Below, piece after piece: positions 11,665 through 21,460 of a DNA stretch of 64,000 nt (position 1 is its first letter; each line of letters starts with the position of its first letter). A model generated the notes under the pieces. The model searched no databases, was not told the DNA's origin, and was given only the letters and a program-made list of their open reading frames with translations. The DNA is from Hofstenia miamia (Eukaryota; Xenacoelomorpha; Acoela), in contig SCFE01000039.1 of assembly GCA_004352715.1 (NCBI GenBank), positions 1,333,258-1,397,257 on the forward strand, in the 5' to 3' direction. Both the position numbers and the translations under genes were made by a program.

Positions 11665-13923
11665 TTAACACTAGAAGTACCATTGAGTCAATTTTGACTC
11701 AAATTCCAATTTTCACAGTGATGAATTAAAAATTAGAGGCCAGAACCCGACAATAATTTATTACTTTTGCCCTATTAGTATCTCAATTATGTAGGCGTAG
11801 TTTCAAATTCTGATAAGCGATTTGAAAAATTTTAAACAGCATTACCCTTTAAGTACCAAATGACTCAAAATTGACTCCATATTTTTTAACCAATTACGTC
11901 GAATTCTAACATTATTTTATTAGCTTACAACGTTTCTATAAACATTTGCAATATTTTAGATTACTTTCAATTTGGATAATAAACAACTGCTTATTTTTTC
12001 AGATCTGATGTTCCTGGTAGACAATTGAGAGTATCAGCTCATGCAGCACTACAACTTTTGCAAGATATTGCATCAGATCTTTTTGGTGATGAAAATGAAG
12101 ATAATTTGAGTGAAGAATCTGAGGAGGAGCACTACTAGTACAGAAGAAAATAGTTCCAGCGATGAAAGTATATCTGAATCTGAAGATCCTTTTACTACTA
12201 CTCCAACAATATCATCATTATCTTCAATTGCAGTTAATCAATCATTGAGCTATTCAATACCCCCCTATGGACGTCTACAATGCCTCAAAGTTCAGCTGGG
12301 CGTCACCAAATTCAAAAATCATAAAAAAAACTTATGGTGTAAAAGCATTTGTAAAACATCGCGTTGCAACAGAATTAGATGCATGGAGCGAGTCTGTAGA
12401 TAGTAATATTCTCGACAAAATTGTTCAATGTAGTAATCATTTTGCTGAAATGTCAAATATGGAGTAGAGATTGTCTCGCAACATGCTAGAAAAATATATT
12501 GGTCTGCAATATGCCCGGGGTTTGTATAATCGCAATATTTTGATTAATGCACTCTGGAGCAATCAATATGGAATTTCGCTTTTCTAAAATGTAATGAGTC
12601 ACAATGAATTCAATAAAATTTCCAAAATTTTGCGATTTGACATAAAAACACGCCCGTCTTTACACTCTTCAGATAGGTTCATTCATATTCGANNNTAAAA
12701 TGTAATGAGTCACAATGAATTCAATAAAATTTCCAAAGCGGTTTGCATCAAATTGCGCATCAAAATATGTTCCTAAATTAAATTCAATCGTAGTCGAGAA
12801 GTAATTGCCGCATTATGGACGTTGTTGCTGATTAACATTTATGCCAAATAAACCAGACAAATATGGTTTGAAATTTTTAGTTTTAGTGGAAGTTGACTCA
12901 AAATATGTTTTTGCAATTCATCCATATTTAAGACCCATCTGGCATTGCAACAAGAAGTTTGGGTGAAAAAATAGTTGGTGTCTGATTCGGGAATTGGCCA
13001 AAAAATAGTTGGTGTCTGATTCGGGAATTGGTCCAGGTTATAACATTACTGGTGACAACTTTTTCACAAGTGTGAGTTTAGTTGAAAAACTGTTAGACAA
13101 AAATGTATCTTACGTGGGTACAATTAAAAAATCCAAAAAAGAGGTATCTGATGAAATGCGAAAAAAAATTATTTGCACGAGTAAACTTTTTCCATTACAG
13201 TAATGCAAAGTGTATGGATGTAACTTATCAGGCAAAAACAAATAAAAATGTCATCCTTCTTTCGTCCATGCATAGTGATCATTCACTATCCCAAAATCAA
13301 AATAGAATTTTATAATGCCAATAAATGTGGCCTTGATTGTCTTGATCAAATGTCAAGATTTTATTCTACAAAAGCAACGACGAGAAGATGGCCTGTAGCC
13401 GTCTGGTGCAATGCTTGGACTTATCGGCAATAAACGCCCACATAATTTTCAAAAAAATTACTGAGGTAAAAATAACCCACAGAGAGTATCTTTAACTTGA
13501 TCAAACAGTTGAAGTGTGTTAAAGAACCCACGCACACAAGATCTGCTGAGTTTCAAAGACTAACAGATAGTTTAGCAGTACCTCACCCAATGCTTCCGAA
13601 ACAAAAGCACTGCCAAAATGCTTTCAATGGGTGCAAAAACATGACTTCATGCATATGTAGTTATTGCAGACTGCCAGTTTGTGGGCAATGTAACAAAAGC
13701 ATTGAGAAACTTAGAAATGCCAAAGTGTTCTAATTGTTGATTGTCTTTAAATTTTATTTTCGTTTTTTCTTTTTGTGTTAATCATGTTTTATTTATTTTG
13801 CGAACGGATTTGATCCTAACTAAAACTTGTTTTTCTATCATTTTATAGTTCATTTCAGTAGGAGTCAGTTTTGACTCATTTGGTATTTGGAGGGTTGAAT
13901 GAAACTGATATTTCTAGTGTTAA
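11665..13923 (+). mobile_element. piggyBac-type DNA transposon with TTAA target duplication
   Basis: Both ends are visible. TTAA at 11665-11668 is followed by CACTAGAAGTACC; at the right end the reverse complement reads CACTAGAAATATC before TTAA at 13920-13923. The internal subterminal repeats contain GAGTCAATTTTGACTC on the left and GAGTCA..TGACTC on the right. TTAA duplications and a C-[AC]-CTAGAA terminus are diagnostic of piggyBac. The element is about 2.26 kb including both TTAA copies, and its transposase is broken. The right flank is the LINE copy C endonuclease, whose sequence has a natural TTAA there. The left flank does not continue that LINE, so a rearrangement or misjoin followed insertion. 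Confidence 0.92.
12001..13735 (+). pseudogene. piggyBac transposase (DDE_Tnp_1_7), degenerate
   Basis: Coding pieces in shifting frames follow piggyBac order. First comes an acidic Ser/Glu-rich N-terminus (12100-12200), then LINALWSNQYGI and MSHNEFNKI..LRFD (12530-12650), then KFLVLVEVDSKY (around 12870-12900, first catalytic Asp region). GYNITGDNFFTS (13030-13065) carries the second Asp and CGLDCLDQM (13325-13350) the third Asp, followed by RRWPVAVWCNAW. A Cys-rich C-terminus has CKNMTSCICSYC and CGQC (13630-13690), the piggyBac zinc-binding domain. There are stops and frameshifts, plus two internal short direct duplications: 42 bp at ~12586 and ~12696 separated by three N, and ~35 bp repeated around 12969-13025. 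Family knowledge: cut-and-paste at TTAA. Inactive here. Confidence 0.88.
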
Positions 13924-14250
13924 GATTGTTTATATTTTCAGTACTATTTTCACGGACTTTTATCCACTTTGTGACATTATTCGAAGACGATTCAGATTTA
14001 GAAAACTCAATACATATAATGCAGTGGTCAGAAAAAGGGCATTCAGATGAGTAAAAACTATATGATGCATTATTTGTTTCGGCAAGCACAATGTAATCAA
14101 TTAGCAGGCTACTTGATGATGTGATTCTAGTCGGCAGTGTTGCGTTAGCCAACTTTAAATTGAAAGCATTTAATATTAGGTCAATTTTGCACTGTTCATT
14201 AGTGTTAAAGTAATTTAGGTTCCAGTCTCCAAGTAGCATTAAATCTTTAT
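13924..14250 (-). pseudogene. LINE copy C: ORF2 endonuclease fragment
   Basis: On the minus strand the frame reads LLGDWNLNYF (GDxN metal-binding motif of AP endonucleases), LIDYIVL, and SDHCIICIEF (SDH catalytic motif intact), then WIKVRENSTENINNL. It is almost the same protein as in copy A. It is truncated at the piggyBac TTAA on one side and at the gap on the other. Confidence 0.85.
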
Positions 14251-14405
14251 NNNNNNNNNNNNNNNNNNNNNNNNNNNNNNNNNNNNNNNNNNNNNNNNNN
14301 NNNNNNNNNNNNNNNNNNNNNNNNNNNNNNNNNNNNNNNNNNNNNNNNNNNNNNNNNNNNNNNNNNNNNNNNNNNNNNNNNNNNNNNNNNNNNNNNNNNN
14401 NNNNN
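14251..14405. other. Assembly gap (155 N)
   Basis: Run of N inside LINE copy C. Confidence 0.99.
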
Positions 14406-15103
14406 TTCGAAAGTTAAAATCGGACCTGGATTTGTTTCAATACCATATACAGTTAATAAAAGGAAATATATAATAGCAGTTATTAGTTTCTCTTTAATGC
14501 TGATAACAATAGCAAAAACGGGATTGATCGAAACAACAAAATTTTTACTTTTACTAAAAAAAGATGCTTTATGGTTATGAAGATAGAAAGGTGTTGGCAA
14601 AATTGAATCGAATTCACAAGTGTTATGAGTATCAATGAGATATATAACGGCAAATAGTAAAATTTTTGATGTAAACATAAACATAATTTTAGGGTTATTG
14701 TAAGTTCTCCGTAGCCTGGGCGTTTGGAAACAAATATATAATAATTCACAAGACATAGTTAACATTTAAAAAGTTTCTTAGCTGCTGAATTAGGTCGCGT
14801 GCAGTGTTAATCGATGATATTGGCGGAGTAGCGGCGACTTCTGTATAAGAGCGATGGGTTGTAGAGGGTACCCTCCGTGTGATGCGAGGCTGATTAATTA
14901 GCGCTGATTGATTAGGTTGATGATAGAAAGGTCGCGTGACGCTCCTAATTTTCGGGTTACGTTGCGTGCGGTTAACTAGATGCGGTTCTTCAAAGGAATG
15001 CTTGATTGCTAAAGCTAGTTTTGCATAACCGCGAATGGAGAAATGTATACCGTTACGTGTGAACAATGTACAATTCGGGTGATTTCCTAAATAAAAAGTA
15101 TTA
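14406..15103 (-). repeat. First copy of a 698-bp tandem duplication (LINE ORF1 end + ORF2 start)
   Basis: Nearly identical to 15166-15863, offset 760 bp, with one obvious substitution (TGTATAAG against TGCGTAAG). It is bounded by N on both sides. On the minus strand it holds the last part of ORF1 and the first ~120 codons of ORF2 including the GIETNPGP motif. This is most likely an assembly duplication or two alleles placed in series. Confidence 0.9.
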
Positions 15104-15141
15104 NTTATATTCAACATTTTTGCTGCTAAGATTTTGAAAGT

Positions 15142-15525
15142 TCAAATGTAGCTTTTTAAAAAAGGTTCGAAAGTTAAAATCGGACCTGGATTTGTTTCAA
15201 TACCATATACAGTTAATAAAAGGAAATATATAATAGCAGTTATTAGTTTCTCTTTAATGCTGATAACAATAGCAAAAACGGGATTGATCGAAACAACAAA
15301 ATTTTTACTTTTACTAAAAAAAGATGCTTTATGGTTATGAAGATAGAAAGGTGTTGGCAAAATTGAATCGAATTCACAAGTGTTATGAGTATCAATGAGA
15401 TATATAACGGCAAATAGTAAAATTTTTGATGTAAACATAAACATAATTTTAGGGTTATTGTAAGTTCTCCGTAGCCTGGGCGTTTGGAAACAAATATATA
15501 ATAATTCACAAGACATAGTTAACAT
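15142..15525 (-). pseudogene. LINE copy C: ORF2 N-terminus with hydrophobic leader and 2A-like motif
   Basis: The ATG at 15525 overlaps the end of ORF1 by 20 nt in a different frame. Residues 28-46 and ~76-105 are hydrophobic (IYFLLLTVY just before the motif), followed by GIETNPGP at residues 108-115 (bases 15181-15204). The D/G-[VI]-E-x-N-P-G-P signature is the 2A ribosome-skipping motif known from picornavirus-like genomes and from N-termini of CR1-type ORF2 in several animals. Skipping would release the leader and start the endonuclease with Pro. In this copy the frame ends at residue 127. The other frame then gives LHLNFQNLSSKN, the endonuclease start, so a homopolymer indel near 15152-15164 broke it. 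Confidence 0.85.
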
Positions 15526-15863
15526 TTAAAAAGTTTCTTAGCTGCTGAATTAGGTCGCGTGCAGTGTTAATCGATGATATTGGCGGAGTAGCGGCGACTT
15601 CTGCGTAAGAGCGATGGGTTGTAGAGGGTACCCTCCGTGTGATGCGAGGCTGATTAATTAGCGCTGATTGATTAGGTTGATGATAGAAAGGTCGCGTGAC
15701 GCTCCTAATTTTCGGGTTACGTTGCGTGCGGTTAACTAGATGCGGTTCTTCAAAGGAATGCTTGATTGCTAAAGCTAGTTTTGCATAACCGCGAATGGAG
15801 AAATGTATACCGTTACGTGTGAACAATGTACAATTCGGGTGATTTCCTAAATAAAAAGTATTA
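15166..15863 (-). repeat. Second copy of the 698-bp tandem duplication
   Basis: See 14406-15103. This copy continues without N on its right side into the middle of ORF1. Confidence 0.9.
15181..15204 (-). other. 2A-like motif GIETNPGP
   Basis: Eight codons at residues 108-115 of ORF2. The first position is Gly rather than the canonical Asp; ExNPGP is intact. The same motif occurs in the duplicate at 14421-14444. Confidence 0.9.
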
Positions 15864-16128
15864 GTAATTTTAAAAACTGTGTAATTTAATAATTTATAAT
15901 TTTGGTGAAAGAAAATGTTTAGTTCTGCGGCTTTCTTGGTGAGGGTGTGGTTATTCGGAAATGGTGCAACTTCCCTGACGTGGATTTTAGCGTTCCTAAA
16001 ATTGTTACTAACGTGCTTAAGTAAATTAGAAAATTATCTTTAATGTCAGTAACGTTCTTCATTATATCATTTCGTCCGACAGTGATGAGGACGTTCTTCA
16101 TTTTTTTGTTGGATGCATAACTTTGTAG
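15506..16128 (-). pseudogene. LINE copy C: ORF1 SGNH-type esterase, C-terminal two thirds
   Basis: Minus strand. Around 16050-16100 the frame reads VLITVGRNDI, the block III GxND motif of SGNH hydrolases. After a frame change, NGIHFSIRGYAKLA (15770-15810) supplies the C-terminal block with the catalytic His (DxxH-like, here N-x-I-H). The C-terminal tail is basic and Ser/Pro-rich (RSYAEVAATPP) and ends at 15506-15508 in TGA. CR1 ORF1 proteins of this type carry an esterase fold. Copy A supplies block I (GTS), so the family has all the signature blocks. The frame is broken once in this copy, and the N-terminus is separated by N and a misplaced RT piece. Confidence 0.8.
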
Positions 16129-16134
16129 NNNNNN

Positions 16135-16246
16135 TATAAGACAAATGTCATCCGCATATTGTATTATTTCACAGTCTTCGCATGGGAAATGATATCATTT
16201 ACATAAATGTTGAACATTATTGGGCCTAGCACAGTTCCTTGTGGTA
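16135..16246 (-). repeat. Displaced duplicate of the LINE D RT (YADD) segment
   Basis: Nearly identical to 16741-16855 inside the neighbouring LINE D reverse transcriptase, but lying between N runs (16129-16134 and 16247) inside LINE copy C. It splits ORF1 of copy C. Bounded by N on both sides, it is best explained as a gap-filling error. Confidence 0.85.
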
Positions 16247-16247
16247 N

Positions 16248-16396
16248 CTTCTTTTGACAATGCATTAAATGGTGCTAATAACTTCATGCGCGATAATTGT
16301 GTTAACGAAGCATCTGTGGATGCTTTGGAGGTAATTGTTTTCAGCAAAGCGCGCTCATCAGAGCCGACTGCTTGTAACAAAATCATTACGCGTTAT
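16248..16396 (-). pseudogene. LINE copy C: ORF1 N-terminus
   Basis: The minus-strand frame ATG..LLQAVGSDERALLKTITS matches the start of copy A ORF1 almost residue for residue. It begins at the same ACGCGTAATG point as copy A and abuts the 3' truncated end of LINE D. Confidence 0.8.
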
Positions 16397-17541
16397 CGAG
16401 CATGTATAATTTCTTTATCCTGAGTAATTTTCCTTATTTGCTTTAGATATTGAATAGCAGCGGACATTCTTCTCAATTTCTGTTGAACGAACTCGTTAAA
16501 TTTGAAACCACCCTCCAATGTTACTCCCAAGTACTTTACCGCCTTCATATTCCGTATTTTAGTTTCTGAGTTCAATTCGAGTTCGATTTCTTTATCTTTA
16601 TTTTGTTTTTTGTTGGAAAAGATGATGAATTGTGTTTTATCTTTATTGATGGTAAGTTTGTTTTGTTGCAGATATGAGAAGACGCTTTCCATGCTTTTAG
16701 AAAGAGTCTCAGTGGCGATAGATGGATTTTCATGGCGGCTTATAAGACAAATGTCATCCGCATATTGTATTATTTCACAGTCTTTGGCATGGGAAATGAT
16801 ATCATTTACATAAATGTTGAACATTATTGGGCCTAGCACAGTTCCTTGTGGTACTCCTTTATTGGTAGTCGTATAATTTGAAAATATGTTATTGACCTTT
16901 ACCCGCTGTTGACGATTTGCTAAGAAACTATTTATAAGCATTCTGGAACTTGTGTCAAATCCGTATTTTTGGAGCTTGCTATCAAGAATTGGAAAATTTA
17001 AACTATCAAAAGCCTTACTGAGGTCTAGAAGTGCAATGGAACTACATACACCCTCATTCATATGATAATGTGTGTTTTCAATCAGTGTCAGAAGAGTGTC
17101 ACTTCTATTTGAACTTCTTTTAAAACCAAATTTCTTAGCTATTGTGTTGTTCTCACTTAGAAAGTGGTTTATTTGGTTGGACAACAGCTTTTCAAAAACT
17201 TTGGATATTGGACTAGTGATGGAGATTGGCCTATAGTTACAGCAGATCATACGATCTCCTTTTTTAAAAATCTGTGTTATGTCAGCTCTTTTCAATATTT
17301 GTGGATAAGTTGATGATCTTATAGCATAATTGATGGCAAATAACAAATGTTCACTGAAGAAATGGGCATACTTTTTAAGTATGAAAACTGGTATGCCACT
17401 ACTGCCACTAGATATGTTAGTGTCTAATTTTTTAATTACTTTATCCAATTCAGTCTTGTTTATAAATTTGAAGCTAAATGTGTTAGTTGACAGTTGGATC
17501 ATGTTTTGATAGTTGACGATCTCACCCTTATATTGACCCAT
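16393..17541 (-). pseudogene. LINE D reverse transcriptase
   Basis: 382 codons with the RT motifs in order: SSGSSGIPVFILKK (motif 0), NYRPISITSPISKVFEKLL (motif 2), SIALLDLSKAFDSLN (motif A, catalytic Asp), KGVPQGTVLGPIMFNIYVND (motif B), QYADDICL (motif C, the YADD at 16753-16764) and YLGVTLEG (motif E-like). All catalytic residues are intact. The frame stops where LINE copy C abuts, so the C-terminal domain is lost. Family placement: CR1/L2 clade by motif style; I did not compute a tree. Confidence 0.92.
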
Positions 17542-17701
17542 TTTTTTTTGAAGGCTAAGTTGAGATGATTAGCTATGTTTTTTGCATCAGTGATAACTTT
17601 TTTATTTACATATATTTCATTAATATTGACAGAGCAACTTTTTTCTTTGCTTAGGAATTTGTTGATGAAATTCCATTTATTCTTAGCTTGTTTAAGTTTG
17701 T

Positions 17702-18070
17702 TTAGGAACTTTTTGCCTTGCTCAATGCAACAGTTTTCCTTCGTTTTTTGTAAATGTTTCTTAATATCTTATATGTTTCCAAATTCATTTGTGAGTGGTT
17801 GCTGTTTAATGCAGCCCATGCATTTTTCTTTTCCTCTATTGCTTGTCTCACTTCACTGGATTGCTTTGATTCATAATCATCTCTTTTGATATATTTGTAG
17901 ATTAATGGTGCCACTTTGTTTAAACATATGTTTAATTGCGTTATTATATAGGTAAACATTTCATCTGCGTCATTCATATTATAGATAAAATCCCAGCTGA
18001 CATTTTGAAGAAGTTTTTTAAATATATTTTCATTGAATTTAGCAAAGCTGTGCGCTATATCCGTTTTCAT
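17702..18070 (-). pseudogene. LINE D linker between endonuclease and RT
   Basis: An open frame of 122 codons, Lys/Asn-rich. It corresponds to the helical linker of CR1/Jockey ORF2, ending near KRRKTVALSKAKSS before a frameshift. The following frame resumes with KNKWNFINKFL. Confidence 0.8.
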
Positions 18071-18263
18071 TTAGGAAGTGCAATTATTTCTTCCATAATG
18101 TAAACACACAGATTGTGATCAGAGAATGAGTTGAAAATGAAAGTTTTGAACTTTCTGGTGTTACTTATACAGTAATCAATGAGAGCTTGCTCACGTGTTG
18201 GACTTACACTGTTAACAATATCTAGATGGAGTTGGTTGCATAAATTGTCTATATGGCGTGACT

Positions 18264-18980
18264 CTATGAGAGAGAGAGATAGTTTATGTTGTAATCTCCA
18301 AGAAGCAAAATTTCTCTTCCATTTTTCACTACATTCTGTACTTCATCTATCTTATAATCTATAAAGTCCTTGATGTACTGTTTCTTCGGACAATAACTAA
18401 TGTTGATAAATGCTGATATATTGCACTTACTATTCTTTCTTATTTCGACCCAGATTGTTTCAAAGATATGGTGTTTTTTTTCAAAACATTCCTTCCTCAC
18501 AGGTTTCATATAATTTGGAATTAAGAATAATAGTCCGCCTCCTCTCCCTTTTCTATTTTTTGTAAAGCTTGTGAATTTTGACTTATTGAAATTGTAGAGA
18601 TCCTCAGGAGCGTCTCTGAGCCAAGTCTCTGTGACAGCAATAATAGTGTTTTCTCCAATCTTTTTACAAATTTCCATAAAATCTTCCCTGTGTGTGATAA
18701 TGCTTCTTGCATTCAAGTAGGCAATTTTAATGTTTTGAGAGAAATTGCATATAGTATACTGGAATTTACTTGAGTCATATACTTTGGGCCCAGGGTTTGT
18801 TTCAATGTCACTGGCTATTAGCAGTAGTGTATGTATCAGTAAGAAAATTGAGAGCATGTGGGCTTTATTTACTATTAAATTACTAAAGTTAGGAAAGTGG
18901 CGGAACTTTGGAAAATATCTTACATAGAGCCAATCACTGTTTTTACAAAGAATAACTTTTACAAAGTTTTTTAAAGGCAT
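18264..18980 (-). pseudogene. LINE D ORF2 N-terminus: leader, DIETNPGP, AP endonuclease
   Basis: Residues ~42-57 form a strongly hydrophobic helix (MLSIFLLIHTLLLIA), like a signal sequence. DIETNPGP follows immediately at residues 58-65 (18786-18809), a fully canonical 2A motif. The endonuclease then starts (IAYLNARSI, VTETWL with the catalytic Glu) and continues through GRGGGLLFL to LLGDYNINYL (GDxN), after which the frame shifts. The SDH motif is readable in another frame near 18120. A 2A motif directly after a signal-like segment fits the proposed model in which uncleaved nascent chains go to the ER while skipped product stays in the cytosol. Confidence 0.88.
18786..18809 (-). other. Canonical 2A motif DIETNPGP
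   Basis: Matches the D-[VI]-E-x-N-P-G-P consensus at every position. It is preceded directly by the hydrophobic leader of LINE D ORF2. Confidence 0.95.
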
Positions 18981-18989
18981 ATGTTATAT

Positions 18990-19471
18990 GACACTCATAG
19001 ATGTTCAAAATGCCTTCCGTGAACTTCAGAGCAGTGTCTTAACCTAGAAATCCAAGCTTGTGTAGCATTTTAATTTTAACTTGTGAAATATTGTTCCAAG
19101 CTTTTCCCAAGCTCGTTTTCAAATCATCAATAGATTTTATGTCATGTCAACAATAGAAACTGATGGAATTAACTTAAAACAACCTAATTTAAAACAACAT
19201 AAAAGAAAAGAACCTAGCAAAGAGTATATATACATAGAGTTGTAACTTGCTATTCTTTCACATTAGCAGCTTGCATGCAGCATTTAGTATAACATGGCAT
19301 AGATAGCTTAGTGCTTAAAATAGAAGACAATTTATTTTAATTATCTTTACAAAAGAACTGATCAGATATCTTTTTGTTATACTCGAATTGTTTGTATGCA
19401 GACTTCAGCACACAGTTTATGCATGATTTAATTTGACCTTCAAATTTTCTGCTTTTCTAGTGACCACCCTG
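18990..19471 (-). mobile_element. Mariner remnant (transposase C-terminus plus one TIR)
   Basis: Minus strand. A C-terminal transposase tail reads SIDDLKTSLGKAW, then (after a frame change) ATQAWISRLRHC and HGRHFEHL followed by a stop, the usual end of mariner transposases (GGHFEHL). The right boundary is CAGGGTGGTCACTAG (reverse complement at 19457-19471) next to a TA. The middle is largely lost and I could not find the other terminus, probably because LINE D joins there. Confidence 0.6.
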
Positions 19472-19529
19472 TAGAATAAATGAATTTTATTAATGTTGCT
19501 AATATTTCATTGAGTGTTTGTGAAGAGTA

Positions 19530-21460
19530 AATTCTACTCGAATTTTCGGTTTTTAATTTATTTTTAAGTTTTTTCTCTTATTTTTATCCAATATTTAGTT
19601 GGGTTGTCAATTTTTTGCTTATTAGAATAAGTTATTATAAGGCAATGGTCAGAGTAGAGACATTCAGAACAAATGTATTTATATAAAGATTCATTTTCTG
19701 AAACCATAAAATAATCAATCAAGGTTTGGCTATTTGCAGAAATTCTGGATGGAATGCATAGGTTTATTCGTGAATTGTTGAAAGGAAATTTTGTAGCTTA
19801 GATTTTTTAGTTATATTTAAAAAGTTCAAATTTCAGTCACCCATTAACATTATATTTGTGTTATGACTTAATGCTGTAATAATTTCATTTTTGATTTGTG
19901 CAAAGAATTTGTTCAAATAAAGTTGTTTGGACAATATGATATATTCAGAAGGTGTCAGCTATTACAATTAAGCAGGTCTTGGATGTCAATTCAAAGACTT
20001 TCATATGTGTTATTGGTTGAAATGTTTTTTGAAGTTTAGGTTTTAATTTTTTATCAATTAGGAACATTACACCTCCATTTTTTATTGTAATGCAAAGTTT
20101 GATTTATATCTGTTCTGAATAGTTTAAATTTATGATATCAATTGACCAAAGAAAATTTTCATGATGATTTGTAAACCACATTTCAGATACTCCAAGAACA
20201 AAATTTGAGTCAAGTTCTTGTACAAATTGTTTGTATTCATTATTTTTTGAATAAAGGTTTTGGAAGTTGATATGAATATATTTAGTTAAAATTATTGATT
20301 GTACTATGTTAATGCTTTGCTAGTATTCGCCTATTTTGATTGGTCTGATAGAACCAGGATTAGGGTCAATTCTGGCCATTATTAACAACTTATTTAAAAA
20401 GAGGAAACATTGTTTGTTCAATTTTTTATTTATTTTACAAAATAGTTTAAACAAGTGATAAATGCTACGCCTGCCATTAATTTGAAGCTTTTAATTCAAT
20501 AATGTTATATTATTTTTAGAATTAAGGGAAATAAGAATAATTAAGAAAAATGCCCGGGGAACTATTATATGTTATACCCAAAAGTGAAAAATTCGCCATA
20601 ACCCAATTGTTAATATAATAATAATAAAAATCACCATCATTAAAATAGTCTAAAAAAGTTTCAAATATTTGAACCTCAGTGGCTGATAGTGGTGGTGGCA
20701 TAGAAAGAACTTTAGCATATGTTTGATGTTGGTGGTGAAGTGCCAATGTGGTAATTTGTCAGTAAGTGGCAAGGCAGTATGCATCTTTCATGGTGGCATT
20801 TGTGAAATTTTGACATGTCTTTGATTGCCAGTGGCAGTGGGTAAACTACTGTGTGTAATTTTTTAAAGTGGTGGTGGATTAAAGACTCCTTTGATGCTGT
20901 GCACACATATTGAGTAATCAAACCTTGAAAAATGGATACTGTTGCTTGTAAATATTTTTGGATTTGGATTAGTTCCTAAACAAAAATATTTGAATTTCTC
21001 AAAAACCAAATAATTCAATAATTTCACATTTTGTTAAATTAATAAATTTAGTTCAGCTAATTTTTTTTTGAACTCCTTGTTAGGGAAAGGAGCCACCTCT
21101 CCTAAGAAAACTTTTGCTGAACTAAATTTAGTGTGTATCATATTAAGCAAATTAGTGTACTTATCTGTGTAATTTTCTTTTCATTTCAATATATCATTTT
21201 GTCCAATCTTAACTAATATTTTTTAATTCACTCTGATGATTGGTATTCTTTTAAGACTTCTGTAAAGTCGTTAGTGGTGGCACCTGGGTATGAATGTATG
21301 GCAACATTATGGTTTTTTATCAATCCCTGAGTTGCTGGTACATTGAGGAACCAATAATGAGGACGTCTGCTTTTTCTCTCAGCTACTTTGGAAGTTGTGA
21401 TCTGTTTGCATTTGCATGTTCTTAACCTCCTTTCCACTTGCATGATTTTGATGTGCATTT
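19530..21460 (-). mobile_element. Old CR1-like LINE E (ORF1 SGNH remnant, ORF2 endonuclease remnant)
   Basis: Heavily decayed minus-strand relative of copies A-C. ORF1 pieces are HSYPGATTNDF (block I neighbourhood, ~21270-21300) and QTYAKVLSMPPPLSATEVQ (~20650-20730), which aligns with the copy C tail RSYAEVAATPPIS. ORF2 pieces are IDPNPGS at 20350-20370 (a mutated 2A relic), INFQNLYSKNNEY (endonuclease start, ~20230-20285), IMLMGD.NLNF (~19810-19855) and a final SDHC-like segment near 19650. Many stops. No RT is present beyond 19530. Confidence 0.75.

Larger units (their letters stand above)
16393..18980 (-). mobile_element. CR1-like LINE D, ORF2 with 2A, endonuclease and RT
   Basis: A second, different LINE in minus orientation, fairly complete for ORF2 but with at least two frameshifts (near 18264 and 17550-17700). 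The order is leader + 2A + endonuclease (18980-18071), linker (18070-17702), RT (17541-16393). It is truncated at the RT thumb, where LINE copy C begins. The 5' end lies beside a mariner remnant. Confidence 0.9.

Noticed and set aside
15181-18809. 2A motifs as evidence of an integrated RNA virus
   Set aside because: Both are followed by AP-endonuclease and RT of CR1-type LINEs in the right order; 2A motifs are known in such elements.
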